In this document: positions 1 to 10,866 of the stretch, one piece after another
Numbering within the stretch: the first letter of the stretch is position 1
Layout: every line of letters begins with the position of its first letter
Source of the DNA: Streptomyces sp. NRRL F-2664
GTDB taxonomy: Bacteria; Actinomycetota; Actinomycetes; Streptomycetales; Streptomycetaceae
DNA: 55,677 nucleotides
Direction: 5' to 3'
Assembly: GCF_000719345.1 (NCBI RefSeq)
Contig: NZ_JOFX01000040.1
Location: forward strand, 1-55,677
Translations under genes and position numbers: made by a program
Notes under the pieces: generated by a model
Told to the model about the DNA's origin: nothing
Database searches by the model: none
Seen by the model: only the letters and a program-made list of their open reading frames with translations

Positions 1-1525
1 CCTGGTTGACGGCCGAGCCGCGGACGACGGCCAGGACGCGGTGGCCGTTGCGGCGGGCGTCGGAGAGCCGCTCCAGGAGCAGCACGCCCACCCCCTCGCT
101 CCAGGCGGTGCCGTCCGCCGCGTCCGCGAAGGACTTGCAGCGGCCGTCCGCCGCCAGCCCGCGCTGCCGGCTGAACTCCACGAACAGGTCCGGGACCGCC
201 ATCACCGTCACGCCGCCCGCGAGGGCCAGACCGCATTCGCCCTGGCGCAGGGCCTGCGCGGCCAGGTGCAGGGCGACCAGCGAGGACGAGCACGCCGTGT
301 CGACCGTGATCGCCGGACCCTGGAGGCCCAGGGCGTACGAGACCCGGCCGGACGCCACACTGAGCGTGTTGCCGGTCGTACGGTAGGCCTCCACCGCCTC
401 CGGCGCGTTGCGCAGGTGGGAGGCGTACTCGCTGTACATCGCACCGCTGAAGACACCGGTACGGGTGCCGCGCAGGGTGGCCGGCCCGATGCCCGCGCTC
501 TCCACCGCCTCCCAGCTGGTCTCCAGCAGCAGGCGCTGCTGCGGGTCCATCGCGGCGGCCTCGCGCGGGCTGATCCCGAAGAACTCGGCGTCGAAACGGT
601 CGGCGTCGTAGAGGAAGCCGCCGTTGCGGGCGTACGAGTGGCCGGCACGTTCGGGGTCCCCGTCGAAGAGGCGGTCCAGGGCCCAGCCGCGGTTCGTGGG
701 GAAGGGGCCGATGGCGTCGGTGCCGTCGGCGACGAGCCGCCACAGGTCCTCCGGGGAGCGGGTGCCGCCCGGGTAGCGGCAGGCCATGCCGACGATCACG
801 ATCGGGTCCTGGTGGTCGGAGGCGTCGCGCACCGCGGGCTGCCGCCCGCCACGAGCCGTCTCGGCCGCTCCCGCCGGCCCGGCGAGTCCGCCCGCCAGGA
901 ACGCCGCCAGGGCCGTGGGCGTGGGGTGGTCGAAGACGGCGGTCGCCGGCAGTGTGATCCCGGTGACCTCGACGATCCGGCGCCGCAGCTCCAACCCGGT
1001 CAGCGAGTCCATGCCGAGGGTCTTGAACGCCGTGTCCTCGTCGACGGATTCGGGGCCCGCGAGGCCGAGGACCGCGGCGACCGTGGTCCGTACGAGCTCG
1101 CCCACCGTACGCAGCCGCTCGGCCGGCGTGAGCGCGGCGGTGCGCTCGGACCACGAGCCGCCGCCCGTACCGCCCGCGGGGGAAGCCGCGGCTGCGGCGG
1201 CCCGGCGGCGCGGGACCGGGACGAGGGTGCGCAGCAGGGCCGGCGCGGACCGGTCCGGGGAGCGCAGGACCCGCAGGTCCAGGTCGGCCGCGGCGAGCAG
1301 CGGCTCCGCCGAGGTGAGGGCCGCATCGAGGATGTCCATACCGCGCTCGGCGGAGATCGGCAGCACGCCCTTGCGGGCCCACCGCTTGACGTCGAGGTCG
1401 CTCAGCCCGCTGGTCATGGCACTGGCCGTGTCCCACAGGCCCCAGGCGAGGCTGGTGGCGGGGAGGCCGTGGTGGCGGCGGTGGTGCGCGAGGGCGTCGA
1501 GGTAGGTGTTGGCGGCGGCGTAGTT
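1..1525 (-). CDS. Modular type I PKS, 3' part in a shifted frame (end of KR, ACP, next KS; runs off the left edge)
   Basis: This is the continuation of the PKS gene that starts at 8364, but in a different reading frame. Reading leftwards from about 1525 the frame opens with the end of a ketoreductase ([15 protein letters not shown], the YAAAN tyrosine region, then SLAWGLWD). An ACP follows with phosphopantetheine motif GMDSL, then a condensing ketosynthase ([21 protein letters not shown], active-site [12 protein letters not shown]). The frame stays open to base 1, so the protein continues outside the window. No start codon belongs to this segment, so it would be translated only if the break near 1526 were absent. 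The ACP and KS catalytic residues are intact, which argues that the break is recent or is a sequencing or assembly error. The KS belongs to the second extension module. Confidence 0.8.
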
Positions 1526-4500
1526 GTGAGGTTGCCGAGGGTGGCGTCGTCGAGGGCTCCTGCGGCGTGGAAGACGGCGGTGAGGGGGTGCTGGACGGGG
1601 ATGGTGTCGAGGAGGTTCTGCAGTGACTGGCGCACGGCGGTGTCGCAGGCGGCGACGGTCACGTGGGCGCCGGCGGCGGTGAGTTCGGCGGTGAGTTCAC
1701 CGGCTCCGGGGGCGTCCGGTCCGCTGCGGCTGGTGAGGAGGAGGTGGCGGACGCCGTGGCGGGTGACCAGGTGGCGGGCGAGGATCCGGCCGAGTCCGCC
1801 GGTGCCGCCGGTGATGAGGACGGTGCCTTCGGGGTCGAGGCCGGTCTCGGCCGTGGGTGCGGGGACGCTGTCGAGGCGGGGGGTGAGGAGCCGGCCGTCG
1901 CGGAGGGCGAACTGGGTGTCGGGGCCGGTGGCCGCGGTGTGGGCCGCGGCGGCGAGCCGCCCGGGGTCGGCTTCGTCGATGTCGAGGTGGGCGAGACGGC
2001 CGGGGTACTCGTTCTGCGCGGTGCGGACGAGACCGGTGAGGGCCGCCGCGGGGAGGTCGCGGATGTCCTGGTCGGTGGTGAGCGCGGTGGCGCGGCGGGT
2101 GAGCAGGACGATCCGGGTGGAGTCCAGCTCGCTGTCGCCGAGGAGTTCCTGAAGGAGGGCGAGCGTGCGGCGGACCGCTTCGTGCGCGTCCGGGAACTCG
2201 TCGGACAGGGCTATCGAGGAGGGCAGTTGGGCGCCGTCGCCCAGTGCGGCCCGCAGTTCCGCCACATCGGCGTACGTGTCGCCGGCGACGGCCCCGGCCA
2301 GCCCGTGCGGGTCGGAGCCGAGCACGGCCCACAGCCCGGCGGCGGTCTCGGCGGTCCGTTCGTCCTGGGTCCGCGGGAGGGGCTGCCACACCAGCCGGTG
2401 CAGGCCGGAGCTGCGCCCCGCGCCCTGCGCGGCCGCACGCAGGTCGCCGGCCGGACGCAGCGTGATGCGGTCGACCGTGACGACGGGCCGGCCCTCCGGG
2501 TCGGTCGCCGTCAGCGCGGCGGTGTTCGCGTCGACCGGAACGACGTGCACGCGCAGCGCGGTCGCGCCCGAGGCGTGCAGGGTGACCCCGCTGAACGAGA
2601 ACGGGATGGTCAGCTCGGTGCCGTCGCCCAGGAGCACGGCGTGCAGGGCCGCGTCGAGGAGCGCCGGATGGATCGCGAAGGCGGCGTCCGCGTGCTGTTC
2701 CGGCGTGAGGGAGACCTCGGCGAACCGCTCCCCGCCCGCCGCACCGGAGTGCGCACCCGGCTCCGACAGCCAGACCCGCTCCAGTCCCTGGAAGACCGGC
2801 CCGTACTCGTAACCGCGCTCCGCGAGACGGTCGTAGACGTCATCGAGCGGGACCGGCCGTGCCCCGCGCGGCGGCCAGGCGGGCGCGGCGGCGGGCACCG
2901 GCGGCTCGCCGGCTGCCAGGACGCCCGAGGCGTGCCGGGTCCACTCCGCGTCGGCCGCGCCCTCGGGGCGGGAGTGGACGGTGACGGACCGGGTGCCGGA
3001 CTCCTCGGCGGGGCCGAGCGCCACCTGGAGGTGGACGCCGCCCTCCTCCGGGAGGATCAGCGGCGCTTCCAGGACCAGCTCCCGCAGCTGGTCGTGGCCG
3101 AAGCGGTCGCCCGCGGAGACGGCCAGGTCGACGAGGGCGGTGCCGGGCAGCAGCACCGTGCCGAGGACCGCGTGGTCCACCACCCACGGGTGCGTACGGC
3201 GGGAGACACGGCCCGTGAAGAGCACCCCCTCGCGGTCGGCGAGGCTGGTCACCGCGCCCAGCAGCGGGTGCTCCGCCGCGGTGAGGCCCAGACCGGCCGG
3301 GTCGTCCGCCGTCACCGGCGTGTCGAGCCAGAACCGGCTCCGCTGGAAGGCGTACGTCGGCAGCTGCACCCGCCGGGCGCCCGTACCGGCGAACACGGCG
3401 GACCAGTCGATGCCGACGCCGTGGCAGTGCGCCTCGCCGAGCGCGAGCAGCAGCCGCGCGGCCTCGTCCTCGTCGCGCCGCAACGTGCCCAGGGCGGCGC
3501 CCCGCACGCCCGCGGCGTCGAGTGCCGCCTGCACTCCGATGGTGAGCACCGGATGCGGGCTGACCTCGATGAAGGTGTGGTGCCCGGCAGCGATCAGCTG
3601 CCCGACCACCTGCTCGAACTGCACGGTCTCGCGCAGGTTGCGGTACCAGTAGCCGGCGCCCATCACGCTCGCGTCGGGCAGCAGGGCCCCGGTCAGCGAG
3701 GAGTGCACCGCTACGTCGCCCGGGCCCGCCTCGATGCCGTCGAGGAGCCGGGCCAGTTCACCCTCCAGCTCCTCGACGTGGGCCGAGTGGGAGGCGTAGT
3801 CCACGTCGACCAGACGGGCCCGCGCCCCCTCCTCCTTGACCTGGGCGAGCAGTTCCCGCAGAGCCTCCGGATCGCCGGAGACCACGGTCTGGGCGGGTCC
3901 GTTGACCGCGGCGACGGAGATCCTGCCCGGCCAGGCGCCGAGCCGCTCCCGCACCCACGCGGCCGGCTGCGCCACGGACATCATGCCGCCCCGGCCCGAC
4001 AACACGGTCAGGGCGCGGCTGCGCAGCGCCACCACCCGGGCCGCGTCCTCGACGCTGAGCACGCCCGCCACGCAGGCCGCCGCGATCTCGCCCTGCGAGT
4101 GCCCCACCACGGCGGCCGGTTCGACGCCCAGCGAGCGCCACACCGCCGCCAGCGACACCATCACCGCCCACAGGACGGGCTGGACGACGTCCACGCGCTC
4201 GAAGCCGGGAGCCCCCTGCGCGCCGCGGACCACGTCCAGGAGCGACCAGTCCACCAGCGGGTCCAGGGCCTCGGCGCACTCGGCCATCCGGCGCGCGAAG
4301 ACGGGGGAGGACTCCAGCAGGCCGGCCGCCATGCCCGCCCACTGCGCGCCCTGGCCGGGGAAGACGAACACGGGCCGGGCCGCGGGCCGGCTCTGCCCGG
4401 TCACCAGCCCGCGGGCGGTGCCGCCGTCGGCCAGGGCCCGCAGGCCCTGTTCCAGCTCGGCACGGTCGGCCGCCACCAGCGCGGCCCGCCGGTCGAAGTG

Positions 4501-7500
4501 CGCGCGGCCCACGGCGAGGGAGAGGCCGACGTCCGCGAGCCGGGCGCCGGGGTCGGCGCTCAGGTGTTCCAGGAGCCGGCCCGCCTGGGCCCGCAGCGCC
4601 TGCTCGGTCTTCGCGGAGACGAGGAAGGGCACGGGCGCGGTCCCGGCGTGCGCAGGTGTGTCGGTGTGCGGGGGTGTGTCGGCGGCCGGCTCCGCCGCCT
4701 GCTCCAGTACCAGGTGGGCGTTGGTGCCGCTGACTCCGAAGGAGGAGACGCCGGCCCGGCGCGGCCGGCCGGTCTCCGGCCACGGCGTGGCCTCGGTCAG
4801 CAGCGCGACCGCTCCGCTCGACCAGTCCACGTGCGAGGTGGGCGCGTCCACGTGCAGGGTGCGCGGCAGCAGGCCGTGGCGGAGGGCCATCACCATCTTG
4901 ATGACGCCGCCCGCGCCGGCGGCGGCCTGGGTGTGCCCGATGTTGGACTTCAGCGAGCCCAGGTACAGCGGCCGCTCGGCGTCGTGCCCCCGGCCGTAGG
5001 TGGCAAGGAGCGCCTGCGCCTCGATGGGGTCGCCGAGCCGGGTCCCCGTGCCGTGCGCCTCGACCGCGTCGACGTCCGCCGCGGACAGGCCGCAGGCGGC
5101 GAGGGCCTCCAGGACGACCCGCTCCTGGGAGGGGCCGCTGGGGGCGCTCAGCCCGTTGCTGGCGCCGTCCTGGTTGACGGCCGATCCGCGGATGACCGCG
5201 AGGACGTCGTGGCCGTTGCGCCGGGCGTCGGAGAGCCGCTCCAGGAGCAGCATGCCCACGCCCTCGCCCCAGCCCGTACCGTCCGCCGCCTCCGCGAAGG
5301 ACTTGCAGCGGCCGTCCACGGACAGTCCGCGCTGCCGGCTGAACTCGACGAACATGCCCGGCGTCGCCATGACCGTCACCCCGCCGGCCAGCGCCAGTTC
5401 GCACTCGCCGGCCCGCAGCGCCTGGGCCGCCGTGTGCAGTGCCACCAGCGATGCCGAGCACGCCGTGTCGACGGTGACGGCCGGGCCCTCCAGACCGAGG
5501 GTGTAGGAGGCGCGGCCGGAGACCACGCTCGTGTACGTGCCGGTCAGCAGGTAACCGCCGACTCCCTCGCCCGCCTCGTGCAGGCGCGGGCCGTAGTCCT
5601 GGGCCATCGCGCCCACGTACACACCGGTCCCGCTGCCGCGCAGCTCGGCCGGGTCGATCCCGGCGCGCTCCACGGCCTCCCACGCCGTTTCGAGGACCAT
5701 GCGCTGCTGCGGGTCCATGGCGGCGGCCTCACGCGGGCTGATCCCGAAGAACTCGGCGTCGAACCGGTCCACGTCGTGCAGGAAGCCGCCCTGGCGGGTG
5801 TACGAGGTGCCGGCGCGGTCGGGGTCCCCGTCGAAGAGGGTCTCCAGCGCCCAGCCGCGGTTGCCGGGGAAGTCGGAGACCGCGTCGCGCTCCTCCACGA
5901 GCAGCTTCCACAGGTCCTCCGGGGACGTCACCCCGCCGGGGAAACGGCACGCCATGGACACGATCGCGATCGGCTCGTCGGAGCCGTGGTCGCGGCGTGC
6001 GACGGCCCGGGAGGCCGGCTGGTGCGCGGGCAGCGCCGTCCCGGACAGCTCGGCGAGCCGGGCGACCAGCTTCTCGGGGGTGGGCCGGTCGAACAGCACG
6101 GTGGTGGGCAGGTGCAGGCCGGTGGCGGCGACGAGCCGGTTGCGCAGTTCCACGGCGGTCGCCGAGTCGAAGCCCAGCTCCTGGAAGGTGCGGGCCGGGT
6201 CGACGTCCGCACCCGTGCCGCGCCCGAGGACCAGGGCCACCTCGTTGCGCACCAGGTCCATGAGGAAGCGGGCCGTGCGCTCCGGGTCCCCGCCCATCCC
6301 GAAGGGGTCGCGGGCGGCGGTGGCGTCGGCGCCGAACGGGTACGTGGGCAGGCCGACGACCGCGCAGTCCGCGGAGAAGACGGGGCTCCAGTCGACGGGG
6401 GCCCCGTGCGCGTACGCCTCGGCCACGGACGTCAGGAAGCGCTGCGGGCCGTCCGCACCGCGCCGCAGCGATCCGAGGGTGGCGGCGGTGGATCCGGTGG
6501 CCTCCAGGGTCTGCCCGAGCGGCAGGGTCAGCACCGGGTGGGGACCGACCTCGACGAACAGGTCGTGGTCGGCGACGCACCGGACCGAGCGCTCGAACAG
6601 CACGGGCTCGCGCAGGCTGCGGAACCAGTACGAGGCGTCGAGCGAGCGGGTGTCCAGCAGCGCGCCGGTCAGCCCGGAGTGGAAGGGGACGGTGCCCCGG
6701 CGCGGCCGGACCGGGGCCAGCACGGTGAGCAGCTCGTCGTGGATCTCGTCGATGTGCGCGGAGTGCGCCGCGTAGTCGATGGCGACCCGCCGCACCCGTA
6801 CGCCGTCGGCGGTGAGTTCCGCGCCGAGCTGCTCGACGGCGTCGAGCGCACCGGAGACGGTGACGGACTGCGGGCCGTTGACGCCCGCGACGGACAGCCG
6901 TCCTGCGTACGGCGCCGTCCGCGACCGCACCTCGTCGAGGGGCAGGAGCACCGACAGCATGGAGCCGCGGCCGGCGAGCCGTGCCTGGGCCCGCCCGCAC
7001 AGGGCGCTGACCCGGGCACCGTCCGCCAGGGTCAGCCCGCCCGCGACGACGGCCGCGGCCATCTCGCCGATGCTGTGGCCGACGACGGCGGCCGGTTCGA
7101 TGCCGAAGGAGCGCCAGAGCGCGGCAAGGCCGAGGGAGACCGCGAACAGCGCGGGCTGGACGACGTCGACGCGGTCGAGGGAAGGCGCGCCGGGCACCCC
7201 GCGCAGCACGTCCTCCAGGGACCAGTCGACGTAGGGGGCGAGGGCCTCGGCGGTGGCCCGGACACTGGAGAGGAAGACGTCGGAGCCGTCGAGCAGGTCG
7301 GCGGCCATGCCGGGCCACTGCGCGCCGTGGCCGGGGAAGACGAAGACGGCCCGTTCGCGCGGGGCGGCCGTGCCGCCGACCCGTCCGGGTCCGCGGCGGC
7401 CCTCGGCGAGCGCGGCCAGTTCCTCGGCGAACTCCGCCCCCGTCGCGGCCAGCAGGACCGAGCGGTGCGCGAACGCGGTACGGGACACGGCCAGGGAGTG

Positions 7501-8364
7501 CCCGATGTCGGCCACGGGGGAGGGAGTGCCGGTGTCCTCGGTGAGCCGGGCGAGGAGCTGGTGCGCCCGGGCCCGCTCGGCGCCCGGGGTGTGCCCGGAG
7601 AGCACCCACGGCACCACCCCTCCCCGATAGGCGGCCGGCCGCCTGTCGGCCCGGTCCTGCGCACGCTCCCGGGGCGGGCCGTCGGCCTCGACGGCCCACA
7701 CGGCTCCGTCGCCGTCGGCCGCCCGCACCACCGAGCGCCGCCCGGCGCCGGCCGCCCGCAGCACCTCACCCAGGCGGTCACCGGCGCCGCCGTCCCCGGA
7801 GCCCTCGTCCGGCGCGGGGTCGGAGCCGGTGGCGGGGCCCGTGGCAGCGAGCACGGCGAGGATCCGGTCGCCGTCGGACTCGGCCCGCGCGAGGCACTTG
7901 AGGACGACGACGGCCCCGTCCGCGGTGCCCGCGAGGGCGATCGTGCTCTCGCCGCTGCGCAGGCTCCCGACGGCCGCATGCACCGCCGCCAGGGCCGACG
8001 CCGCTCCCGCGTACACGGTCCGGTGCGCACCGGTCAGGCCGTACACGGCCGCGACCGCGGCGGCGGGCCCCTCGCCCCCGCCCTCGTCGTCCTGGCCGAG
8101 GAAGACACCCGTACCGGCGGCCCCGCGCAGCGAGCCCGGCACGGTACCGGACTCCTCCAGGGCCTCCCAGCAGCGTTGCAGCAGGAGCCCATGGCGCGCG
8201 TCCACCGATGCGGCAGCCGCGGGCTCGATCCCGAAGAACGACGGGTCGAAGCCCTCGACGGGCCCGTCCGCTCCCGGGACGCGGCAGGACAGTCCGACGA
8301 CGGCGACGGGCTCCCCGACGGCCCCGGCGAACTCGGCGTCGCGGCGGGTGGTCTCGACAGACAT
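1414..8364 (-). CDS. Modular type I PKS: loading module plus first extension module, frame broken inside KR
   Basis: The start at ATG 8364 (MSVETTRRD) has GAGGA about 7 nt upstream. Domains in order are: a short degenerate KS-like region (residues about 15 to 160); a loading AT with GHSIGE (Ser about 431) and substrate motif YAAH; an ACP (GFDS, Ser about 734); a complete KS (from about 796, VDTACSAS, Cys about 969, EAHGTGT, KSNIGHT); an AT with GHSQGE (Ser about 1423) and YASH, the methylmalonyl-CoA signature; a DH with [10 protein letters not shown] (His about 1731) and DAALH; and a KR with GGTGGLG near 2185 and the B-type LDD motif. After residue about 2279 about 45 expected residues are missing and the frame changes, so the last 37 codons to 1414 are spurious. 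Module 1 would add a methylmalonyl unit and reduce and dehydrate it if the KR worked. The gene probably forms an operon with the P450 and aminotransferase upstream. Confidence 0.9.
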   Translation of the reverse strand: MSVETTRRDAEFAGAVGEPVAVVGLSCRVPGADGPVEGFDPSFFGIEPAAAASVDARHGLLLQRCWEALEESGTVPGSLRGAAGTGVFLGQDDEGGGEGPAAAVAAVYGLTGAHRTVYAGAASALAAVHAAVGSLRSGESTIALAGTADGAVVVLKCLARAESDGDRILAVLAATGPATGSDPAPDEGSGDGGAGDRLGEVLRAAGAGRRSVVRAADGDGAVWAVEADGPPRERAQDRADRRPAAYRGGVVPWVLSGHTPGAERARAHQLLARLTEDTGTPSPVADIGHSLAVSRTAFAHRSVLLAATGAEFAEELAALAEGRRGPGRVGGTAAPRERAVFVFPGHGAQWPGMAADLLDGSDVFLSSVRATAEALAPYVDWSLEDVLRGVPGAPSLDRVDVVQPALFAVSLGLAALWRSFGIEPAAVVGHSIGEMAAAVVAGGLTLADGARVSALCGRAQARLAGRGSMLSVLLPLDEVRSRTAPYAGRLSVAGVNGPQSVTVSGALDAVEQLGAELTADGVRVRRVAIDYAAHSAHIDEIHDELLTVLAPVRPRRGTVPFHSGLTGALLDTRSLDASYWFRSLREPVLFERSVRCVADHDLFVEVGPHPVLTLPLGQTLEATGSTAATLGSLRRGADGPQRFLTSVAEAYAHGAPVDWSPVFSADCAVVGLPTYPFGADATAARDPFGMGGDPERTARFLMDLVRNEVALVLGRGTGADVDPARTFQELGFDSATAVELRNRLVAATGLHLPTTVLFDRPTPEKLVARLAELSGTALPAHQPASRAVARRDHGSDEPIAIVSMACRFPGGVTSPEDLWKLLVEERDAVSDFPGNRGWALETLFDGDPDRAGTSYTRQGGFLHDVDRFDAEFFGISPREAAAMDPQQRMVLETAWEAVERAGIDPAELRGSGTGVYVGAMAQDYGPRLHEAGEGVGGYLLTGTYTSVVSGRASYTLGLEGPAVTVDTACSASLVALHTAAQALRAGECELALAGGVTVMATPGMFVEFSRQRGLSVDGRCKSFAEAADGTGWGEGVGMLLLERLSDARRNGHDVLAVIRGSAVNQDGASNGLSAPSGPSQERVVLEALAACGLSAADVDAVEAHGTGTRLGDPIEAQALLATYGRGHDAERPLYLGSLKSNIGHTQAAAGAGGVIKMVMALRHGLLPRTLHVDAPTSHVDWSSGAVALLTEATPWPETGRPRRAGVSSFGVSGTNAHLVLEQAAEPAADTPPHTDTPAHAGTAPVPFLVSAKTEQALRAQAGRLLEHLSADPGARLADVGLSLAVGRAHFDRRAALVAADRAELEQGLRALADGGTARGLVTGQSRPAARPVFVFPGQGAQWAGMAAGLLESSPVFARRMAECAEALDPLVDWSLLDVVRGAQGAPGFERVDVVQPVLWAVMVSLAAVWRSLGVEPAAVVGHSQGEIAAACVAGVLSVEDAARVVALRSRALTVLSGRGGMMSVAQPAAWVRERLGAWPGRISVAAVNGPAQTVVSGDPEALRELLAQVKEEGARARLVDVDYASHSAHVEELEGELARLLDGIEAGPGDVAVHSSLTGALLPDASVMGAGYWYRNLRETVQFEQVVGQLIAAGHHTFIEVSPHPVLTIGVQAALDAAGVRGAALGTLRRDEDEAARLLLALGEAHCHGVGIDWSAVFAGTGARRVQLPTYAFQRSRFWLDTPVTADDPAGLGLTAAEHPLLGAVTSLADREGVLFTGRVSRRTHPWVVDHAVLGTVLLPGTALVDLAVSAGDRFGHDQLRELVLEAPLILPEEGGVHLQVALGPAEESGTRSVTVHSRPEGAADAEWTRHASGVLAAGEPPVPAAAPAWPPRGARPVPLDDVYDRLAERGYEYGPVFQGLERVWLSEPGAHSGAAGGERFAEVSLTPEQHADAAFAIHPALLDAALHAVLLGDGTELTIPFSFSGVTLHASGATALRVHVVPVDANTAALTATDPEGRPVVTVDRITLRPAGDLRAAAQGAGRSSGLHRLVWQPLPRTQDERTAETAAGLWAVLGSDPHGLAGAVAGDTYADVAELRAALGDGAQLPSSIALSDEFPDAHEAVRRTLALLQELLGDSELDSTRIVLLTRRATALTTDQDIRDLPAAALTGLVRTAQNEYPGRLAHLDIDEADPGRLAAAAHTAATGPDTQFALRDGRLLTPRLDSVPAPTAETGLDPEGTVLITGGTGGLGRILARHLVTRHGVRHLLLTSRSGPDAPGAGELTAELTAAGAHVTVAACDTAVRQSLQNLLDTIPVQHPLTAVFHAAGALDDATLGNLTTTPPPTPTSTPSRTTAATTASPPPASPGACGTRPVP

Positions 8365-8388
8365 GCGGATCCTCACTCCAAGTCCAAA

Positions 8389-8432
8389 GGTGTTCCGGGG
8401 AGCAGCACTTCGAGGGGGACGCCCGGAACACC
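8389..8432. other. Inverted repeat between P450 and PKS genes
   Basis: GGTGTTCCGGG at 8389-8399 pairs perfectly with CCCGGAACACC at 8422-8432 (11-bp stem, 22-nt loop). It lies in the 119-bp space between the stop of the P450 gene and the start of the PKS gene, both read leftwards. It could be an intra-operon attenuator or RNA-processing hairpin, or an operator for a separate PKS promoter. No U-tract follows. Confidence 0.4.
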
Positions 8433-8483
8433 CGGGAGGCGACCCGCCTGTACGACCGGCCCGCGGCGCGCGCGGCGGCTCGG

Positions 8484-9674
8484 TCACCAGTCCACGAGCA
8501 GCCGCGCCAGCCCCCGCGTTCCGAGGCCGTCCTTCCAGACCACGGCGTCGGGGCCGGCGGCCGGCCGCAGGGTGGGGAACCGGCGCATCAGCCGCTCCAG
8601 CACGATCTGCAGCTGGAGCCTGGCCAGCGGTGCGCCGAGGCACCGGTGCACCCCGTGGCCGAACGTCAGGTGCGCGGCGTCGTGCCCCTGCGGATCCAGC
8701 AGTTCCGGCTCGGCGAAGGTCTTGCCGTCCCGGTTCCCGTGCAGCAGGGAGACGATGACGCCCTCCCCGGCCTGGACCGTGACGCTGCCGAGCGGTACGG
8801 CCTCCACCGCGACCCGGGGGAAGCTGATCGGGGTCGAGGGGGTCAGCCGCAGCAGCTCCTCGACCGTCGGGGCCAGCCGGTCGGGCCGCCCGCACAGCTC
8901 CCGGTACGCGGCCGGGTCGCGGAGCAGGGCGTGCACCGACAGGCCGAGCTGTCCGACCACCGTCTCGTAGCCGGCCATCAGCAGGGTGAGCCCCATGGTG
9001 AGCAGTTCGCCCATGGACAGGTCACCCTGCTCGTGCGCCGCGATCATGGAGGTGAGGAGGTCGTCCTGCGGCCGGCGGCGTTTGCGGTCGATCAGGTCGG
9101 CCATGTAGTCGATCAGTTCCAGGCGGCGCCTGGCCTTCTCCTGCGGGGTGCTGGCCGAGATGTCGAAGAGGACCTCGACCCAGTCGCGGAAGCGGGCGGC
9201 GTCCTCGGGCGGTATCCCGAGCAGCGAGCACAGCACGGCCAGCGGCAGCGGTGCGGCGAGCACTTCGATCAGATCGGAGCCGGGCCCCGACGCGGCCAGG
9301 GCGTCGAGGTGGCGGTCGGCCAGCTCCTCGACGGCCGGCGCCAGGGAGGCGGCGCGGCCCGTGGTGAACGCCTTGGTCACGACGCGCCGCAGCCTGGAGT
9401 GGTCCGCTCCGTCCATGCTCATCATGGAATTCGGCACGGGCTGGGCGTCGTTGAGCTTCGGGGCCCGCGGCGTGACGGCCTCCGCGCGGCTGAACCGCCG
9501 GTCCGTCAGGACCCGGCGGGCCAGCGCGTAGTCGCACACCAGCCACATCTTGTCCCCGGCGGGCGTGAAGAACGGGACGACGTCGATGCCGTCCGGTACC
9601 TGCCCCTCCCCGGCCACGTACTGACCGAGGAACTCCGGAAGCGGGCCCAGCGGGCCGGCGCTGCGGTGCTTCAT
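8484..9674 (-). CDS. Cytochrome P450 (biosynthetic hydroxylase)
   Basis: This is a 396-residue soluble bacterial P450, normal length for the family. The haem-ligand loop is [15 protein letters not shown] near residue 345. The I-helix oxygen-activation motif appears as AGYETVV, and the K-helix ExxR as EELLR. A GGAGGAAAGG sequence sits just before ATG 9674. The gene lies 28 bp after the aminotransferase gene and 119 bp before the PKS gene, all leftwards, so it probably tailors the polyketide or the peptide. Hydroxylation or epoxidation of the acyl chain or of an amino-acid building block is an inference from context. The sequence alone does not give the substrate. Confidence 0.93.
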   Translation of the reverse strand: MKHRSAGPLGPLPEFLGQYVAGEGQVPDGIDVVPFFTPAGDKMWLVCDYALARRVLTDRRFSRAEAVTPRAPKLNDAQPVPNSMMSMDGADHSRLRRVVTKAFTTGRAASLAPAVEELADRHLDALAASGPGSDLIEVLAAPLPLAVLCSLLGIPPEDAARFRDWVEVLFDISASTPQEKARRRLELIDYMADLIDRKRRRPQDDLLTSMIAAHEQGDLSMGELLTMGLTLLMAGYETVVGQLGLSVHALLRDPAAYRELCGRPDRLAPTVEELLRLTPSTPISFPRVAVEAVPLGSVTVQAGEGVIVSLLHGNRDGKTFAEPELLDPQGHDAAHLTFGHGVHRCLGAPLARLQLQIVLERLMRRFPTLRPAAGPDAVVWKDGLGTRGLARLLVDW

Positions 9675-9702
9675 GCCTTTCCTCCCCGTTGTGGTTCGGT
9701 GG

Positions 9703-10866
9703 TCAGGTGTTCAGGAGGCGGCGCTCGGCCTCGCGCAGGACGCGGGCCTGCCGGTTGAAGGCGATGCGCACGTACTGCTCCCCGGCGGCGGGATCGGCGA
9801 AGAAGGGCGTGCCGGGAACGACCAGCACGCCGGTGCGGTCCAGGAGTTCGCGGACGAAGCCGAGGCTGTCCTGCCGGCCGCCGGTGAGCGGGGAGATGTC
9901 GGCGAAGAGGAAGCAGCCGCCCTCCGCCGGGGCGAACTTCATGCCCATGCGGGAGAAGACGTCCTGGGCGAGGTCGCGCCGCTCGGCCATCTCGGCCGAG
10001 GCGGCCGGCAGGTCGACGCGGTGGGCGGTGCGTCCCGCGGCCACCTGGAGCGGGACGGCGGCGCCCAGCGTGGTGAGTTCGTGCACCTGGCGCAGGGCGG
10101 CGGTGCGCACCGGATCGGACCGCAGGAAGCCCAGCCGCCAACCGCTGACGGCGTGGCTCTTCGACAGGGACCCGACGACGATGCTGCGCCCGGCGAGTGC
10201 GGGCACGTCGGCGACGGAGACGTGGGGGCGGCCGTCGAAGGTGAAGGACCGGTAGACCTCGTCGGAGATCACGGTGGCGTCCCACCGCTCGCACAGCGCG
10301 GCGATCTCGTCCAGCTCCTGTGCGGTGAGGACCCGGCCGGTCGGGTTGCCGGGGGTGTTCAGGAGGACGGCCCGGGTGCGGGGGGAGAAGGCGGCGGCCA
10401 GCTCGGCGGGGTCGAAGCGCCACTCGGGCGCGTGCAGCCGTACGTACCGGGGTACGGCACCGGTCAGTTCGACGGCGGCGGTGAAGTGGTCGAAGCCCGG
10501 GTCGAGCAGGATGACCTCGTCACCGGGGTCGACGGTGGCCAGCAGGGCGACGAAGAGGGCCTCCGTCGCGCCCGCGGTGACGGTGACCTCGGTGTCCGGG
10601 TCGGTCGGGGTCCCCAGGGACTCCGCGATCCGCCGGCGCAGCAGGGCGTCGCCGTTGGGGTGCTCGTACTGGTTGTGGCCGGCCCGCACGGCCCGGGCGG
10701 CCTCCTCGATCATGTCGGCGGAGGTCTTGGGGTGGCCGGGGGTGCCGACGGCCAGATCGACGGCGTCACGGGTCCGCGCCAGCATGAACACCTCGGTCAG
10801 GCCGCTGCCCTTGAGCCGCGCCGCGCGCGACGAGACGGGCGCCCTGTGGGCCGGGGAGTGCGTCAT
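9703..10866 (-). CDS. Class I/II PLP-dependent aminotransferase
   Basis: This is a 387-residue fold-type I aminotransferase of the aspartate aminotransferase superfamily. It has the NTPGNPTG motif, an ISDEVYRSF segment with the PLP-ring aspartate, the Schiff-base lysine in SLSKSHAVSGWRLGF and a C-terminal VRIAFN arginine segment. The start at ATG 10866 is preceded by GGAGGATCGGAAG. Longer upstream frames run into an intergenic region that carries regulatory repeats, so they were not chosen. It is the first gene of a leftward run with the P450 and PKS, divergent from the LmbU-type regulator. It may make an amino acid for the NRPS or a keto acid for a branched PKS starter, but the substrate cannot be read from the sequence. 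Confidence 0.88.
   Translation of the reverse strand: MTHSPAHRAPVSSRAARLKGSGLTEVFMLARTRDAVDLAVGTPGHPKTSADMIEEAARAVRAGHNQYEHPNGDALLRRRIAESLGTPTDPDTEVTVTAGATEALFVALLATVDPGDEVILLDPGFDHFTAAVELTGAVPRYVRLHAPEWRFDPAELAAAFSPRTRAVLLNTPGNPTGRVLTAQELDEIAALCERWDATVISDEVYRSFTFDGRPHVSVADVPALAGRSIVVGSLSKSHAVSGWRLGFLRSDPVRTAALRQVHELTTLGAAVPLQVAAGRTAHRVDLPAASAEMAERRDLAQDVFSRMGMKFAPAEGGCFLFADISPLTGGRQDSLGFVRELLDRTGVLVVPGTPFFADPAAGEQYVRIAFNRQARVLREAERRLLNT

Noticed and set aside
1663..8970. A very long plus-strand open frame opposite the PKS
   Set aside because: It mirrors the PKS gene; the minus strand encodes clear PKS domains and the plus product is low-complexity.
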